Positions 20,732-29,904 are shown, counted from the stretch's first letter. The stretch: 64,000 nucleotides of DNA from JACVRW01 sp963746825 (GCA_963746825.1 CAVVCU010000004.1:238529-302528), one strand, 5' to 3'. Notes: generated from the letters alone by a model not told the origin. Numbers and translations: made by a program.

Positions 20732-21354
20732 TGGACGAGGCGTTTCGAATCGCCGTCCTGGTTTCGGGCAGCGGCACGAACCTGCAGGCGCTCATCGACC
20801 AGGTACACGGGGCCGAGATCGAGATCGCCGCCGTGGCTGCCTCACGCTCGGATGCCCGCGGACTGAAGCGTGCAGAGCGGGCGGGAATCGAGACGGGCGT
20901 GTTTTCCCTCGCCGACGGGGGCGCCCGGGAGGCGCGCGACACCGCGCTCGGCGACTGGCTCGAAGAGCGGGGCGTGCAGCTGGTGGTGCTCGCCGGCTGG
21001 ATGGAGCTCCTCGGGCCGGAGTTCATCAGCCGCTTCGCCGGGCGCGTCATCAACGTCCACCCCTCGCTGCTCCCCGCCTTCGCGGGCCTGGGCGCGATCG
21101 AACAGGCGGTCGAGTACGGGGTCAAGGTGACCGGTGTGACCATCCACTACGTCGACGGGGGCATGGACACGGGTCCCGTCCTCCTCCAAGAGGCACTGGG
21201 GCTTTCGTATCCTGCGGCCATCGCCGATATAGAACAGCGTGTCCATGACGTCGAACACCGGCTCCTGCCCCGAGCAGTGCGGTTGATTGCCCGAGGGCGT
21301 GTGCACCCGGATCCCGCCCGACCCCGAGTGATGCTGATCGCCGATGGCGATTGA
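20731..21354 (+). CDS. purN: GAR transformylase (folate-dependent)
   Basis: Transfers a formyl group from 10-formyl-THF to GAR. 207 residues. Motifs: IAVLVSGSGTNLQALID, the catalytic-region NVHPSLLPAFAG, and HYVDGGMDTGPVLLQE. The conserved Asn-His-Asp trio (NVHPS plus the later D) is intact. GTG start shares its first base with the recQ stop codon; the 3' end overlaps purH by 11 bp. Confidence 0.96.
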   Translation: MDEAFRIAVLVSGSGTNLQALIDQVHGAEIEIAAVAASRSDARGLKRAERAGIETGVFSLADGGAREARDTALGDWLEERGVQLVVLAGWMELLGPEFISRFAGRVINVHPSLLPAFAGLGAIEQAVEYGVKVTGVTIHYVDGGMDTGPVLLQEALGLSYPAAIADIEQRVHDVEHRLLPRAVRLIARGRVHPDPARPRVMLIADGD

Positions 21355-22939
21355 GCCGCGCGGCACCGAGCTGACGGCGGCCGGGGACGTGCGCATCCGG
21401 CGCGCCCTGCTGAGCGTGTCGGACAAGCGTGGGCTGGTCGAGTTCGCCCGGGGCCTGGCGGAGATGGGCGTCGAGATCATCTCGACCGGCGGCACGGCGA
21501 GCGCGCTGTCGGGGGAGGGCATCCAGACCACGTCGGTCGAGGACGTGACCGGCTTCCCGGAGATCCTGGACGGCCGGGTGAAGACTCTCAACCCCCGGAT
21601 CCACGCCGGGCTGCTCGCGGTGCGCTCCGAGGAGACCCACGTCGACACGCTCAACGAGCACGAGATCGAGCCCATCGACCTCCTGTGCGTGAACCTCTAC
21701 CCGTTCGAGCGGGTGTCGTCGCGGCGCGGAGTCGAGGACCGCGAGATCGTCGAGAACATCGACGTCGGCGGCCCGGCGCTGATCCGCGCGGCGGCAAAGA
21801 ACTTCGCCTTCACGGCGGTCGTCACCTCGCCCGAGAGCTACGACGCGGTTCTGGAGGAGCTGCGCGAGAACGAGGGCAAGCTGTCGGGCCGCACCCGTGA
21901 GAGCCTGGCCGGCGAGGCGTTCTCGTACACCGCGCGCTACGACGTCGCCATCTCGCGCTGGTTCGGCGAGCGCGAGGAGGACTTCCCGACCCAGTACATG
22001 CGCGGCTTCGAGAAGGTGCTCGACCTCCCGTACGGGGAGAATCCCCACCAGCGCGCCGCCTACTACTCGGAGATCGGCTCACGCACGCACCTCACCTCGA
22101 TGGTGTCGAAGCTCCACGGCAAGGAGCTGTCGCTCAACAACTTGCTCGACCTGGATGCCGGCCGCCGCCTCATAGAGGACTTCGAGCTGCCGGCGGCCGC
22201 GATCATCAAGCACAACAACCCCTGCGGGGTGGCCGTGGGATTCGGAGCCGAGGACGCGTTCGTCAAGGCGCTCGCCACCGACGAGCAGAGCGCCTTCGGA
22301 GGCGTCATGTGCTTCAACCGCCGCATCGACTTCGCGCTCGCCGAGCGCCTCGCCGGGATGTTCGTGGAGCTGGTCTTCGCTCCCGGCTACGACGACGACG
22401 CCCTGGAGCTGCTGGAGCAAAAGGCCAACATTCGCCTGCTCGAGAACCAGGAGCGCCGCCGCACGGCGGTGACCGAGCACGACGTGAAGCGGGTCCGCGG
22501 CGGGCTTTTGGTGCAGGACCGCGACACTGGCCTCGAGGAGCGAGCCGAGATGCGCGTGGTCACCGAGCGCAAGCCGACCGAGGAGGAGTGGGGCGAGCTG
22601 CTGTTCGCGATGAGGGTGTCCAAGCACGTGCGTTCGAACGCCATCGTGCTGGCCAAGGGCCTCGGGACGGCGGGAATCGGGGCCGGGCAGATGAGCCGGG
22701 TCGACGCCGTGCGCCTGGCGATCGAAAAGGCGCGCGCGGCGGAACGCGACCTCGCCGGCGCCGCGATGGCATCCGATGCCTTCTTCCCGTTCGCCGACGG
22801 TCCCCAGCTGGCGATCGACGCCGGGATCCGCTCGATCATTCAGCCCGGCGGCTCCCAGCGCGACCCCGAGGTGATCGAAGCGTGCGACGCGAGCGGCGTC
22901 GCGATGGTCTTCACCGCGCGCCGTCACTTCCGCCACTAG
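21344..22939 (+). CDS. purH: AICAR transformylase / IMP cyclohydrolase
   Basis: Bifunctional enzyme for the last two steps to IMP. 531 residues. N-terminal cyclohydrolase domain with LLSVSDKRGLVEFA, ISTGGTA and VKTLNPRIHAG; C-terminal transformylase with GENPHQRAAYY, LNNLLDLDAG, AAIIKHNNPCGVAVG (catalytic KHNNP), SAFGGVMCFNR and SDAFFPFADG. Overlaps purN by 11 bp. It completes the pathway in this window apart from purM and purK. Confidence 0.97.
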   Translation: MAIEPRGTELTAAGDVRIRRALLSVSDKRGLVEFARGLAEMGVEIISTGGTASALSGEGIQTTSVEDVTGFPEILDGRVKTLNPRIHAGLLAVRSEETHVDTLNEHEIEPIDLLCVNLYPFERVSSRRGVEDREIVENIDVGGPALIRAAAKNFAFTAVVTSPESYDAVLEELRENEGKLSGRTRESLAGEAFSYTARYDVAISRWFGEREEDFPTQYMRGFEKVLDLPYGENPHQRAAYYSEIGSRTHLTSMVSKLHGKELSLNNLLDLDAGRRLIEDFELPAAAIIKHNNPCGVAVGFGAEDAFVKALATDEQSAFGGVMCFNRRIDFALAERLAGMFVELVFAPGYDDDALELLEQKANIRLLENQERRRTAVTEHDVKRVRGGLLVQDRDTGLEERAEMRVVTERKPTEEEWGELLFAMRVSKHVRSNAIVLAKGLGTAGIGAGQMSRVDAVRLAIEKARAAERDLAGAAMASDAFFPFADGPQLAIDAGIRSIIQPGGSQRDPEVIEACDASGVAMVFTARRHFRH

Positions 22940-22990
22940 CCCTTCGACGTCTATCGAACAGTCGCTAGACTCACCGGCGAGGCCTTCCCT

Positions 22991-23326
22991 GTGAGAGAGC
23001 CCCACCATCCATCACGTGCAGAGCTCGAACTTCCGGGCGTCCTGCACGCCCTGAGCGACCCCGCCCGGCTCGAGATCGTCCGCCGGCTGGCCGACGGTGA
23101 CGAGCCGTCGTGCGGCATGTTCGAGCTCGGGCTCTCGAAGGCGACGCTCTCTCATCACTTCCGCGTCCTGCGCGAGGCCGGCCTCGTGCGAACTCGCCTC
23201 GACGGGCGCAAGCGGCTGCTCTCGCTGCGCTCCGACGACCTCGAGGCGCGCTTCCCGGGGCTGCTCGATGCGGTGCTGACGGCGAAGCGCTCGACGAAGC
23301 CGCTGCGCGCGCCGACCGCGGCCTGA
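22991..23326 (+). CDS. ArsR-family winged-helix regulator
   Basis: 111 residues. The winged helix-turn-helix fits ArsR: LHALSDPARLEIVRRLADG, then the recognition helix ELGLSKATLSHHFRVLREAGLV and the wing RLDGRKRLLSL. No conserved metal-binding CxC in the recognition helix, though GDEPSCGMFEL has one cysteine before it. GTG start 51 bp after purH. Target unknown. Confidence 0.85.
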   Translation: MREPHHPSRAELELPGVLHALSDPARLEIVRRLADGDEPSCGMFELGLSKATLSHHFRVLREAGLVRTRLDGRKRLLSLRSDDLEARFPGLLDAVLTAKRSTKPLRAPTAA

Positions 23327-23351
23327 CGCGCCTCGTCCAGCCTCGACAGAA

Positions 23352-23424
23352 TGCCCCCGGGAGGACTCGAACCTCCAACCTTGCGCTTAAAAGGCGCTTG
23401 CTCTAGCCATTGAGCTACAGGGGC
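23352..23424 (-). tRNA. tRNA-Lys (TTT)
   Basis: 73 nt cloverleaf on the minus strand. Acceptor GCCCCTG pairs with CGGGGGC, D-arm GCTC/GAGC, anticodon loop CTTTTAA with TTT, T-arm GGAGG-TTCGAGT-CCTCC, discriminator A. The outermost anticodon-stem pair is an A-A mismatch. CCA is not encoded. Confidence 0.95.
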
Positions 23425-23437
23425 CGTTGCCTAGATC

Positions 23438-24137
23438 ATGACGGGTGTCGAAGTGTCCGCATTCATCGACGAGGCCTACCGCCGCGGCACGCTCCTCACC
23501 CAGGACGGACGCGCGCGCGAGCTGATGCCCCACAGCGTCGAGCGAGCCGACGGGGAGGCGCTGAGGGATCTCGCAGTCGGCGAGCGGGCGGAGCGCACCA
23601 TCGAGGTCGGCCTCGCGCTCGGGCTGTCGGCGCTCTTCATGTGCCAGGCCGTGCTGAAGCGCGACGGGAGCCACGTCGCGATCGACCCTTTTCAGCAGGA
23701 GTCATGGAACGGAGCGGGCCTTCGCACGCTTCGAGGACGCCGGCGTGGCCGGCGCGGTGGAGGTGATCGAGCAGGAGAGCCAGCTCGCCCTGCCGAGGCT
23801 GTTTTCCGAGGGCCGCCGGTTCGATTTCGCGTTCATCGACGGCGACCACAGGTTCGAGGGCGTCTTCCTCGACCTCTACTTCATGACCCGCCTCCTCGAG
23901 CCAGGCAGGCTCGTGGTAGTCGACGACATGTGGATGCCGTCGGTGCGCATGGCCGTGGCCTACGCGGAGCGAAACCTGGGCGCCCGCCTCGAGCCCTCCG
24001 CGCTGCCCAATGCCTTTCGGTGGCGCCGCCGCCGAGTCGCGCGCGGGGTGCCCGGCGGCAGCGGCGACATGGGCGTGCTGAGGCTGCCCGAGCAGCCACC
24101 GAAGCTGGGCTGGGACGAGTTCGTGGCGCCGTACTGA
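23438..24137 (+). pseudogene. Class I SAM-dependent methyltransferase, one frameshift
   Basis: O-methyltransferase-like protein of about 232 residues when the frames are joined. First part (ATG 23438): FIDEAYRRGTLLTQDGRARELM, then the SAM-site region RTIEVGLALGLSALFMCQAV and IDPFQQ. After about 23732 the same protein continues one frame over: AGAVEVIEQESQLALPRL, FDFAFIDGDHRFEGVFLDLYF and LEPGRLVVVDDMW. Both halves keep family motifs and only one base is extra, so an assembly insertion is more likely than a dead gene. It lies between tRNA-Lys and tRNA-Glu. Confidence 0.75.
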
Positions 24138-24190
24138 GGGGGCACTGTTCGCAATGCTCGCGCACGACGTGCATACAATCGTCCCACCTC

Positions 24191-24264
24191 GGGGGCGTGG
24201 TCTAGCGGTTCAGGACACCGGCCTTTCACGCCGGGGATCGCGGGTTCGAATCCCGTCGCCCCTA
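24191..24264 (+). tRNA. tRNA-Glu (TTC)
   Basis: 74 nt. Acceptor GGGGGCG pairs with CGCCCCT (G-U at 1:72), anticodon stem CCGGC/GCCGG around loop CTTTCAC with anticodon TTC, T-arm GCGGG-TTCGAAT-CCCGT, discriminator A. Confidence 0.96.
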
Positions 24265-24581
24265 TCAGCCTCGGTGTCGTAGCTCCCACACGACGCCGCG
24301 AACACCAGCAGCGCCGCCACCATGCCCGCCCCGTGGGAGGCGGCCAGGAACACGATCGCTCCCGCGACCCCGCCCGCCACCGCGGAGAAGAGCGCGTAGG
24401 GGAGCGGCAGGGACAGGATCCGGGCCGTCACGGCCGAGGCGGCCAGCCAAACCACGGGACCGGTCAGCCATCCCCAGTCCTCGAAGAAGCTGCGATCCAC
24501 CGTGAGCGCGAGCAGTACGAAGGGCACGGCCAGCACCGCGGCCTGCACTCCCAGCGCCTTCCAGAACAGCCGTACGTTCAC
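24210..24581 (-). CDS. Small integral membrane protein, 3' end runs into tRNA-Glu
   Basis: About 123 residues from GTG 24581, with four hydrophobic segments (ALGVQAAVLAVPFVLLAL, GPVVWLAASAVTARIL, YALFSAVAGGVAGAIVFLA, AGMVAALLVFAASC). The family is not one I can name. The last 20 or so residues (GIRTRDPRRERPVS) are simply the antisense of tRNA-Glu, so the true stop may have been lost to an indel or the protein really overlaps the tRNA. An earlier in-frame start would extend into tRNA-Val and is rejected. Confidence 0.5.
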   Translation of the reverse strand: MNVRLFWKALGVQAAVLAVPFVLLALTVDRSFFEDWGWLTGPVVWLAASAVTARILSLPLPYALFSAVAGGVAGAIVFLAASHGAGMVAALLVFAASCGSYDTEADRGDGIRTRDPRRERPVS

Positions 24582-24607
24582 TCCGCCTGATACTAGACTC
24601 GCCCTGC

Positions 24608-24680
24608 GGGCGGTTAGCTCAGTTGGCAGAGCGCCACGTTTACACCGTGGAGGTCGCCTGTTCGAGCCAGGCACCGCCCA
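24608..24680 (+). tRNA. tRNA-Val (TAC)
   Basis: 73 nt. Acceptor GGGCGGT/ACCGCCC, D-arm GCTC/GAGC, anticodon stem CCACG/CGTGG around TTTACAC with anticodon TAC, T-loop TTCGAGC, discriminator A. It ends 3 bp from the P450 stop codon on the other strand. Confidence 0.96.
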
Positions 24681-24683
24681 TCG

Positions 24684-26051
24684 TCAGGGCTCGCGCACCA
24701 TCATCGGCATGCCGCCGCGCGGCGAGAGGGTCGGCATCTGGCGAATCGACAGCTCGCGCCGGGGCTCGGCGAGCTCGAGCCGGAAACGCCGCAGGATCGC
24801 GGCGGCGATCGCCTTGACCTCGAGCAGGCCGAAGCGCATGCCGATGCACGTGCGCGACCCGCCGCCGAACGGCACGTAGGCGCCCTTGGGCAGCGCCGCC
24901 TTGGCCTCGGGCGCGAATCGCGAGGGCCGAAATCGCGCCGGGTCGGGGAAGACCGAGGGCAGGTGGTGGCTGGCCCACGAGCAGTAGTTCACGTTCACGC
25001 CCGCCGGCACTGAGACGCCGCACAGCTCGAACGCCTCGATCGAGCGTCGCGGTCCTATCCAGGCGGGGGGATACATGCGCAGCGTCTCGTCCACCGCCAT
25101 GTCGAGCGGCGCGGGGTCCTCGCCGGCGGTCACCAGCGGCTCGAGCTCGTGCGGGTTGCGCGCCAGCTCGTAGAACAGGAAGGTGACGGTGGAGGTGGTG
25201 GTGTCGTGCCCGGCGAAGAGCAGCGTCATCACCTGGTCGCGCAGCTCCTGGTCGGAGAGCCCCGACCCGTCGTCGTCGACCGCGTCGAGCAGCAGGCTGA
25301 GGATGTCCGCCCCTCGCTCGCCGCTCGAGCGGCGGCGCGCGATCTCGGCGAAGATCACCGCATCGAGCTGGGCCCGGGCGCGGTTCATCGCCCGCCACGG
25401 TGAGCCGGGGCCACGGAGCATCTGCACCGCGTACTCCCTGCCCCAGAAGCCGAGGGCCTCCTCGAACTGGGCGGCCATCTCGGCGTCGCGCGCACTGTGG
25501 CCGGGATCGAAGCCGAAGAGCGCTCGCATGGCCACCCGCAGCGCCAGGCGCCGGGTCCAGGTGTAGAGGTCGAGCCGATCTCCGGGCCGCCAGCCGGCCA
25601 GGGCCCGCTCGGCCTCCTCGTTCATGATGCTGGTCGAGGCCGCGAGCTGCTCGCGGTGAAACGCCGGCAGCATGATGTGGCGCGCGCGCCGGTGATAGTC
25701 GCCGTCGGTGGTCAGCAGGCCGTCGCCCAGGAGCGGGATGAGATCGCCCAGGCCGCCGTCGCGCCAGCGGAAGTTGGAGGCGTGCGAGACGGTGATGTAG
25801 TGGTTGGCCTCCGGCCCCAGCGCGAACACGATCGGCGCGTAGAGCAGGCGGATCGTGAACACCGGGCCGAAGCGCTCGTGGCAGCGCAACAGCAGCGGGA
25901 GCGGATCGCGCTCGAACTCGCGTGTGCGCCGGATGCTGAACGAGAGCTCGCCCGCGGGCCAGGCGCCGCGAGCGGCCCGCTGCGAGCGCATGTCCGAGCG
26001 CACGCGATCGATCACGCCGGACGCCACTGAGGGGGGTGGGGCCACGCCCAT
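24684..26051 (-). CDS. Cytochrome P450
   Basis: About 455 residues. Heme-thiolate mono-oxygenase: I-helix oxygen-activation motif FAGHDTTTS, ExxR motif VDETLRMYPP, heme loop PFGGGSRTCIGMRF with the axial cysteine. The class is close to fatty-acid/terpenoid-type bacterial P450s (HRRARHIMLPAFHREQ), but substrate cannot be read from sequence and no ferredoxin partner is adjacent. ATG 26051 is chosen; a longer frame upstream would overlap the divergent phospholipase D-type gene. Confidence 0.93.
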   Translation of the reverse strand: MGVAPPPSVASGVIDRVRSDMRSQRAARGAWPAGELSFSIRRTREFERDPLPLLLRCHERFGPVFTIRLLYAPIVFALGPEANHYITVSHASNFRWRDGGLGDLIPLLGDGLLTTDGDYHRRARHIMLPAFHREQLAASTSIMNEEAERALAGWRPGDRLDLYTWTRRLALRVAMRALFGFDPGHSARDAEMAAQFEEALGFWGREYAVQMLRGPGSPWRAMNRARAQLDAVIFAEIARRRSSGERGADILSLLLDAVDDDGSGLSDQELRDQVMTLLFAGHDTTTSTVTFLFYELARNPHELEPLVTAGEDPAPLDMAVDETLRMYPPAWIGPRRSIEAFELCGVSVPAGVNVNYCSWASHHLPSVFPDPARFRPSRFAPEAKAALPKGAYVPFGGGSRTCIGMRFGLLEVKAIAAAILRRFRLELAEPRRELSIRQMPTLSPRGGMPMMVREP

Positions 26052-26109
26052 GGAGACCCTGATCCTAGAAAAGCGCTTGCGCGGCGCCGGCATCGGGTAG
26101 CTACGCGGG

Positions 26110-27438
26110 GTGGCGGGGGCACCTCGGATCAACGGCTGGCCGGCGCGACGCGACGCCAGGCACGTGGCGCGCTACGCATGGCCGGCCGGGCTGGCCGCGG
26201 CAGGCGGCGCCTGGTACGCGGCCGACAGCCTGCGCCACCGCCGCGAGAGCGGCCACGGCTACACGCTGTGCGGCGAGGTCGACGTGGCCGAGCCGAACTT
26301 CCTGCGCGCGTGCGAGGCGCTCACCGGAGCGCCGGTGTCCTACGGCAACGACCTCGACCTGCTGGTGAACGGCGACCAGATCTTCCCCGCCTACATCGAG
26401 GCCCTGCGCGACGCCGAGGAGACCATCAATCTCCTTACGTACGCCTACTGGAAGGGCGACGTCGCCATCGAGGTGGCGGATGCCCTGTGCGAGCGCGCCG
26501 GCGCCGGGGTCGAGTGCAACGTGATCATCGATGCCCTCGGCGGTGCGCAGATGGAGCGCGAGCTCGTGGAGAAGATGCGTGCCGCCGGGGTGAACTTCTG
26601 CTGGTTTCGCCCGCTCAAGCTCTACGCGGTCCGGCGCCTCGAGAACCGCACCCACCGCAAGCTGCTGATCGTCGACGGCAAGGTGGGCTTCACGGGCGGC
26701 GTGGGCATCGCGGAGGAGTGGAGCGGCAACGCGCAGGACCCCGACCACTGGCGCGACACCCACGTGCGCGTTCGCGGACCGGTGGTGCGTGGGCTCCAGG
26801 GCGCCTTCGCCGAGAACTGGCTCGAGGGCACGGGCAACGTGCTGGCCGGCGATCGCTACCTGCCCGAGCTCGACGAGGTCGAGGACGGTGGGCCGATGCA
26901 GGTGGTGCGCTCCAGCGCCACGGTCGGCGATACGAACGCCGAGGCGCTCATCTACCTGGCGCTCGCCTCGGCCAAGGAGAAGATCGAGCTCACCTCGGCC
27001 TACTTCGTTCCCCGGCCCGCCTTCACGGACGCGCTGGTCGAGGCCGCCGAGCGCGGTGTGGACATGCGCATCCTGGTGCCCGGGTCGCACATCGACAAGG
27101 AGTTCGTGCGCACCGCGGGCCGGGCCGCCTACGAGCAGCTGCTCGAGGTGGGCATTCGCCTCTTCGAGTACGGCCCCACCATGCTGCACGCGAAGTCGCT
27201 GGTGATCGACGACGCGTGGTCCTGCGTCGGCTCGATCAACTTCGACAACCGCTCCTTTCAGCTGCACGACGAAATCGCCCTATGCGTCCAGAGCCCCCGC
27301 TTCGCGAGCGAGCTGCACGAGCAGTTCGAGCGAGACCTCGAGGTCTCCGAGGAGATCGAGCCGGGTAAGTGGGACGAGCGCGGGCCCTCGCAACGGGCCC
27401 GCGAGCTGGTCACGAAGTACGCGCGCCGCGAGCTGTAG
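26110..27438 (+). CDS. Phospholipase D / cardiolipin synthase-type protein
   Basis: 442 residues with one N-terminal hydrophobic segment (YAWPAGLAAAGGAWYAA) and two HKD motifs: THRKLLIVDGKVGFTGG near residue 185 and MLHAKSLVIDDAWSCVGS near residue 358, each followed by the usual Gly/Ser and Asn-Arg residues (INFDNRS). Cardiolipin synthases have this arrangement and transfer phosphatidyl groups at the membrane. GTG start 58 bp from the divergent P450 start. The nearby cfa gene supports a role in membrane lipids. Confidence 0.88.
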   Translation: MAGAPRINGWPARRDARHVARYAWPAGLAAAGGAWYAADSLRHRRESGHGYTLCGEVDVAEPNFLRACEALTGAPVSYGNDLDLLVNGDQIFPAYIEALRDAEETINLLTYAYWKGDVAIEVADALCERAGAGVECNVIIDALGGAQMERELVEKMRAAGVNFCWFRPLKLYAVRRLENRTHRKLLIVDGKVGFTGGVGIAEEWSGNAQDPDHWRDTHVRVRGPVVRGLQGAFAENWLEGTGNVLAGDRYLPELDEVEDGGPMQVVRSSATVGDTNAEALIYLALASAKEKIELTSAYFVPRPAFTDALVEAAERGVDMRILVPGSHIDKEFVRTAGRAAYEQLLEVGIRLFEYGPTMLHAKSLVIDDAWSCVGSINFDNRSFQLHDEIALCVQSPRFASELHEQFERDLEVSEEIEPGKWDERGPSQRARELVTKYARREL

Positions 27439-27450
27439 TGCCGGCGCCGT

Positions 27451-28203
27451 CTAGGCGCTGGCCAGCAACAGCAGCCGCGACACCTGGTGCGGGTCGTCCC
27501 AGGTGGGGATGTGGCCGCAGCCGTGAAGCGTGACCGTCCGCCACTCCGGAACCTTGGTGGCCGGGCGCTGCACGAGGCGATCGTGCTCGGCCCAGGCGAG
27601 CGTGACCGGCACGCGGATGTCCTCCACGCCAGAGAAGACGTCGGTCCGCATGGCGCTGTTGGCCCCGTCGAAGCCGGGAGAGCAGATGTAGGAGCGAACC
27701 AGTCGCGTGGCGGCGTCGGGGGGCACGCGGTCGGGCCACGCGACCGAGGAGCTGAGCAACAGCCGCCGGCCGCGCACCGAGCGCAGCAGGGTGGGGAGGA
27801 TCGGCAGGAGGGCTCGCCCCGCGCGGCGTACGTCGCCGCCGGGCCGCGGCCCGAGCGGGCGCTTCCAGAAGCCCGCCGTGCACAGGCCGGCCACCGACAG
27901 GGCGCGTCCGGCCTTGGCCAATTCGAGTGCGACCCAGCCACCCAGCGAATTGCCCGCCACGTGCACCCGCCCGAGACCCAGCTCGTCCAGGAACGACACG
28001 ACCGCGCCGGCCAGCGCCTGGGGAGTTGACGCTCCGCCGTTGGCGAGCGCCTGCGAGCCCCCGAAGCCGGGCAGATCGACGGCGATCACGTCGCGCTCGC
28101 GGGCGAGACGCGCCATCACCGGCTCCCACACCACGAGCTCGGCCCCGAGCGGGTGGATGAGCACGAGTGGTTCTCCGCTGCCGCGGCGTAGGTGGTTGAG
28201 CAT
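27451..28203 (-). CDS. Alpha/beta hydrolase
   Basis: 250 residues. Oxyanion region LVLIHPLGAELVVWEPV, nucleophile elbow VAGNSLGGWVALELA near Ser95, acid in LAWAEHDRLVQ and catalytic His in LHGCGHIPTWDDP. Fits general lipase/esterase or MhpC-like hydrolases; the substrate is not evident. It lies 7 bp downstream of cfa on the same strand, so the two are probably co-transcribed. Confidence 0.9.
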   Translation of the reverse strand: MLNHLRRGSGEPLVLIHPLGAELVVWEPVMARLARERDVIAVDLPGFGGSQALANGGASTPQALAGAVVSFLDELGLGRVHVAGNSLGGWVALELAKAGRALSVAGLCTAGFWKRPLGPRPGGDVRRAGRALLPILPTLLRSVRGRRLLLSSSVAWPDRVPPDAATRLVRSYICSPGFDGANSAMRTDVFSGVEDIRVPVTLAWAEHDRLVQRPATKVPEWRTVTLHGCGHIPTWDDPHQVSRLLLLASA

Positions 28204-28210
28204 GCCTGTC

Positions 28211-29425
28211 TCAGCTTCCGGCTGCCACGAGGGACGGCTCGCGCTGGAGCGCCGCCCCCTTGAAGCCCGGCTTGGCCAACAGAGTTTGCACTGTTCCGAT
28301 CCGCCGCTCCCGGAAGCCGCCTTCGCAGTAAGAGAAGTAAAGCTCCCAGAGCCGACGAAAGCGCCTGTCGTAGCCCAGCGCCTCGGCGCGCGCCGACGCG
28401 CCCAGGAACTCCGAGCGCCACCGCTGGAGCGTCTCCGGATAGTGGGCGGTGATGTCCTCGAGGTCGACCACGCTCATGTCGGTGGAGCGCGAGACGCAGC
28501 GGGAGATCACCTCCAGCGACGGCAGGCAGCCCGAGGGGAAGATCAGCTCGCGGATGAAGGAGCGCGACGCCTTCTCCACGTGGTAGGCGCGATCGTCGAT
28601 CGTGATCGCCTGCAGGAGCATCAGGCCCCCGGGCGACAGCAGCTCTCCGCAGCGCCGGAAGAAGGTGTCGAAGTACTGCCAGCCCACCGCCTCGATCATC
28701 TCGATCGAGACCAGCTTGTCGTACTGGCCGCTCAGGTCGCGGTAGTCGCTCAGCAGCACCTCGACCCGGTCGTCCAGGCCGGCGGCGCGGACCCGGTCGA
28801 CGGCCACCGCGCGCTGCTCGCGCGAGATGGTCGTGGTGGTGACCCGGCAGCCGTACTTGCCCGCCGCGTGCAGCGCGAAGGAGCCCCACCCGCTGCCGAT
28901 CTCCACCACGTGGTCCGCGGGGCTCAGCTCGAGCTTCCGGCAGATACGGTCGAGCTTCGCCTCCTGGGCCTGTTGGAGCGTCGCCTCCGGGCCCTCGAAG
29001 ACCGCGCACGAGTAGGTCATCGTGTCGTCGAGGAAGAGCTCGAAGAGGGGGTTGCCGAGGTCGTAGTGGGCCGCGATGTGGCGTTGGGCGGCCTCGCGGG
29101 TGTTGCGCGGCACCCGGCTGATCAGGTCGAGCACCGGCACGAAGGGGCGGCGCCAGCGGTCGACGCGCGGCATCTCGCGGGCGCCCATGCGCACGAGCGA
29201 GACCAGATCGTCGCAGTCCCAGCCCCCGCGCCCGTAGCTCTCGGCCAGACCCAGGCTGCCCCGCGTGAGGCCGCTCCAGAAGCTCGAGTCATGCAGCTGG
29301 ACCGACGCTCTGAGGGGCGAGTCCTCTGGCCCGAAGGCATGCCGGCGACCGGCTGCTTCGGCGACCTCCAGCCGGCCTTCGCGCAGGCGGCTCAGTACGG
29401 CTGTGGCGACATTGCGGGCGAGCAT
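28211..29425 (-). CDS. cfa: Cyclopropane-fatty-acyl-phospholipid synthase family
   Basis: SAM-dependent methyltransferase acting on unsaturated acyl chains of membrane phospholipids. 404 residues from ATG 29425, which has AGAGGA five bases upstream; longer in-frame starts lack this. N-terminal lipid-binding region (HDSSFWSGLTRGSLGLAESY), then AHYDLGNPLFELFLDDTMTYS and SAM motif VVEIGSGWGSFALHAA, plus SIEMIEAVGWQYFDTFF and EDITAHYPETL. The catalytic-site pattern matches CFA/mycolic methyltransferases. Divergent from the CNB-domain gene. Confidence 0.92.
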   Translation of the reverse strand: MLARNVATAVLSRLREGRLEVAEAAGRRHAFGPEDSPLRASVQLHDSSFWSGLTRGSLGLAESYGRGGWDCDDLVSLVRMGAREMPRVDRWRRPFVPVLDLISRVPRNTREAAQRHIAAHYDLGNPLFELFLDDTMTYSCAVFEGPEATLQQAQEAKLDRICRKLELSPADHVVEIGSGWGSFALHAAGKYGCRVTTTTISREQRAVAVDRVRAAGLDDRVEVLLSDYRDLSGQYDKLVSIEMIEAVGWQYFDTFFRRCGELLSPGGLMLLQAITIDDRAYHVEKASRSFIRELIFPSGCLPSLEVISRCVSRSTDMSVVDLEDITAHYPETLQRWRSEFLGASARAEALGYDRRFRRLWELYFSYCEGGFRERRIGTVQTLLAKPGFKGAALQREPSLVAAGS

Positions 29426-29504
29426 CAAGTCCTCTAGGAATCCTACGTAGCAGAGGGGCATTCGGATAAGGTCGAGGCCTCGCAAACCCCAGGAGGAAGC
29501 ACCG

Positions 29505-29900
29505 TTGGACGCCAGCAGGCTCAAGTCGATCCCGCTCTTCGCGGAGGTGGGGGACGAGGAACTCAGCCAGATCGCGCCGTTCGCCAACGAGGTCTCGGTG
29601 GAGGAGGGCAAGGTGCTCGTGCGCGAGGGCGATTTCTCCTATGAGCTCATGGCGATCGAGGAGGGCTCGGTCGAGGTCACGCGCGGCGGGGAGCACGTGA
29701 CCGACATGGGCGCGGGCGACTTCTTCGGCGAGATGGGGCTGCTCGAGCGCACGCTGCGCAACGCCACCGTCACCGCCAAGACCCCGGTGCGCCTGATCAC
29801 CCTGACCGGCTGGGACCTCAAGCGGGTCGAACGTGCGGCCCCGCAGGCCCTCGAGCGTGTACGCAGCGTGCTCGAAGAGCGCCGGCCGGCGGCGGGCTGA
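29505..29900 (+). CDS. Cyclic nucleotide-binding domain protein
   Basis: 131 residues consisting almost only of a CNB domain: PLFAEVGDEELSQIAPF, then the phosphate-binding cassette FFGEMGLLERTLRNATVTA with the conserved Glu and Arg. No DNA-binding helix-turn-helix follows, so it is not a CRP-type regulator by itself. TTG start with AGGAGG nine bases upstream. The next gene starts 4 bp after its stop. Confidence 0.85.
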   Translation: MDASRLKSIPLFAEVGDEELSQIAPFANEVSVEEGKVLVREGDFSYELMAIEEGSVEVTRGGEHVTDMGAGDFFGEMGLLERTLRNATVTAKTPVRLITLTGWDLKRVERAAPQALERVRSVLEERRPAAG

Positions 29901-29904
29901 GCAC

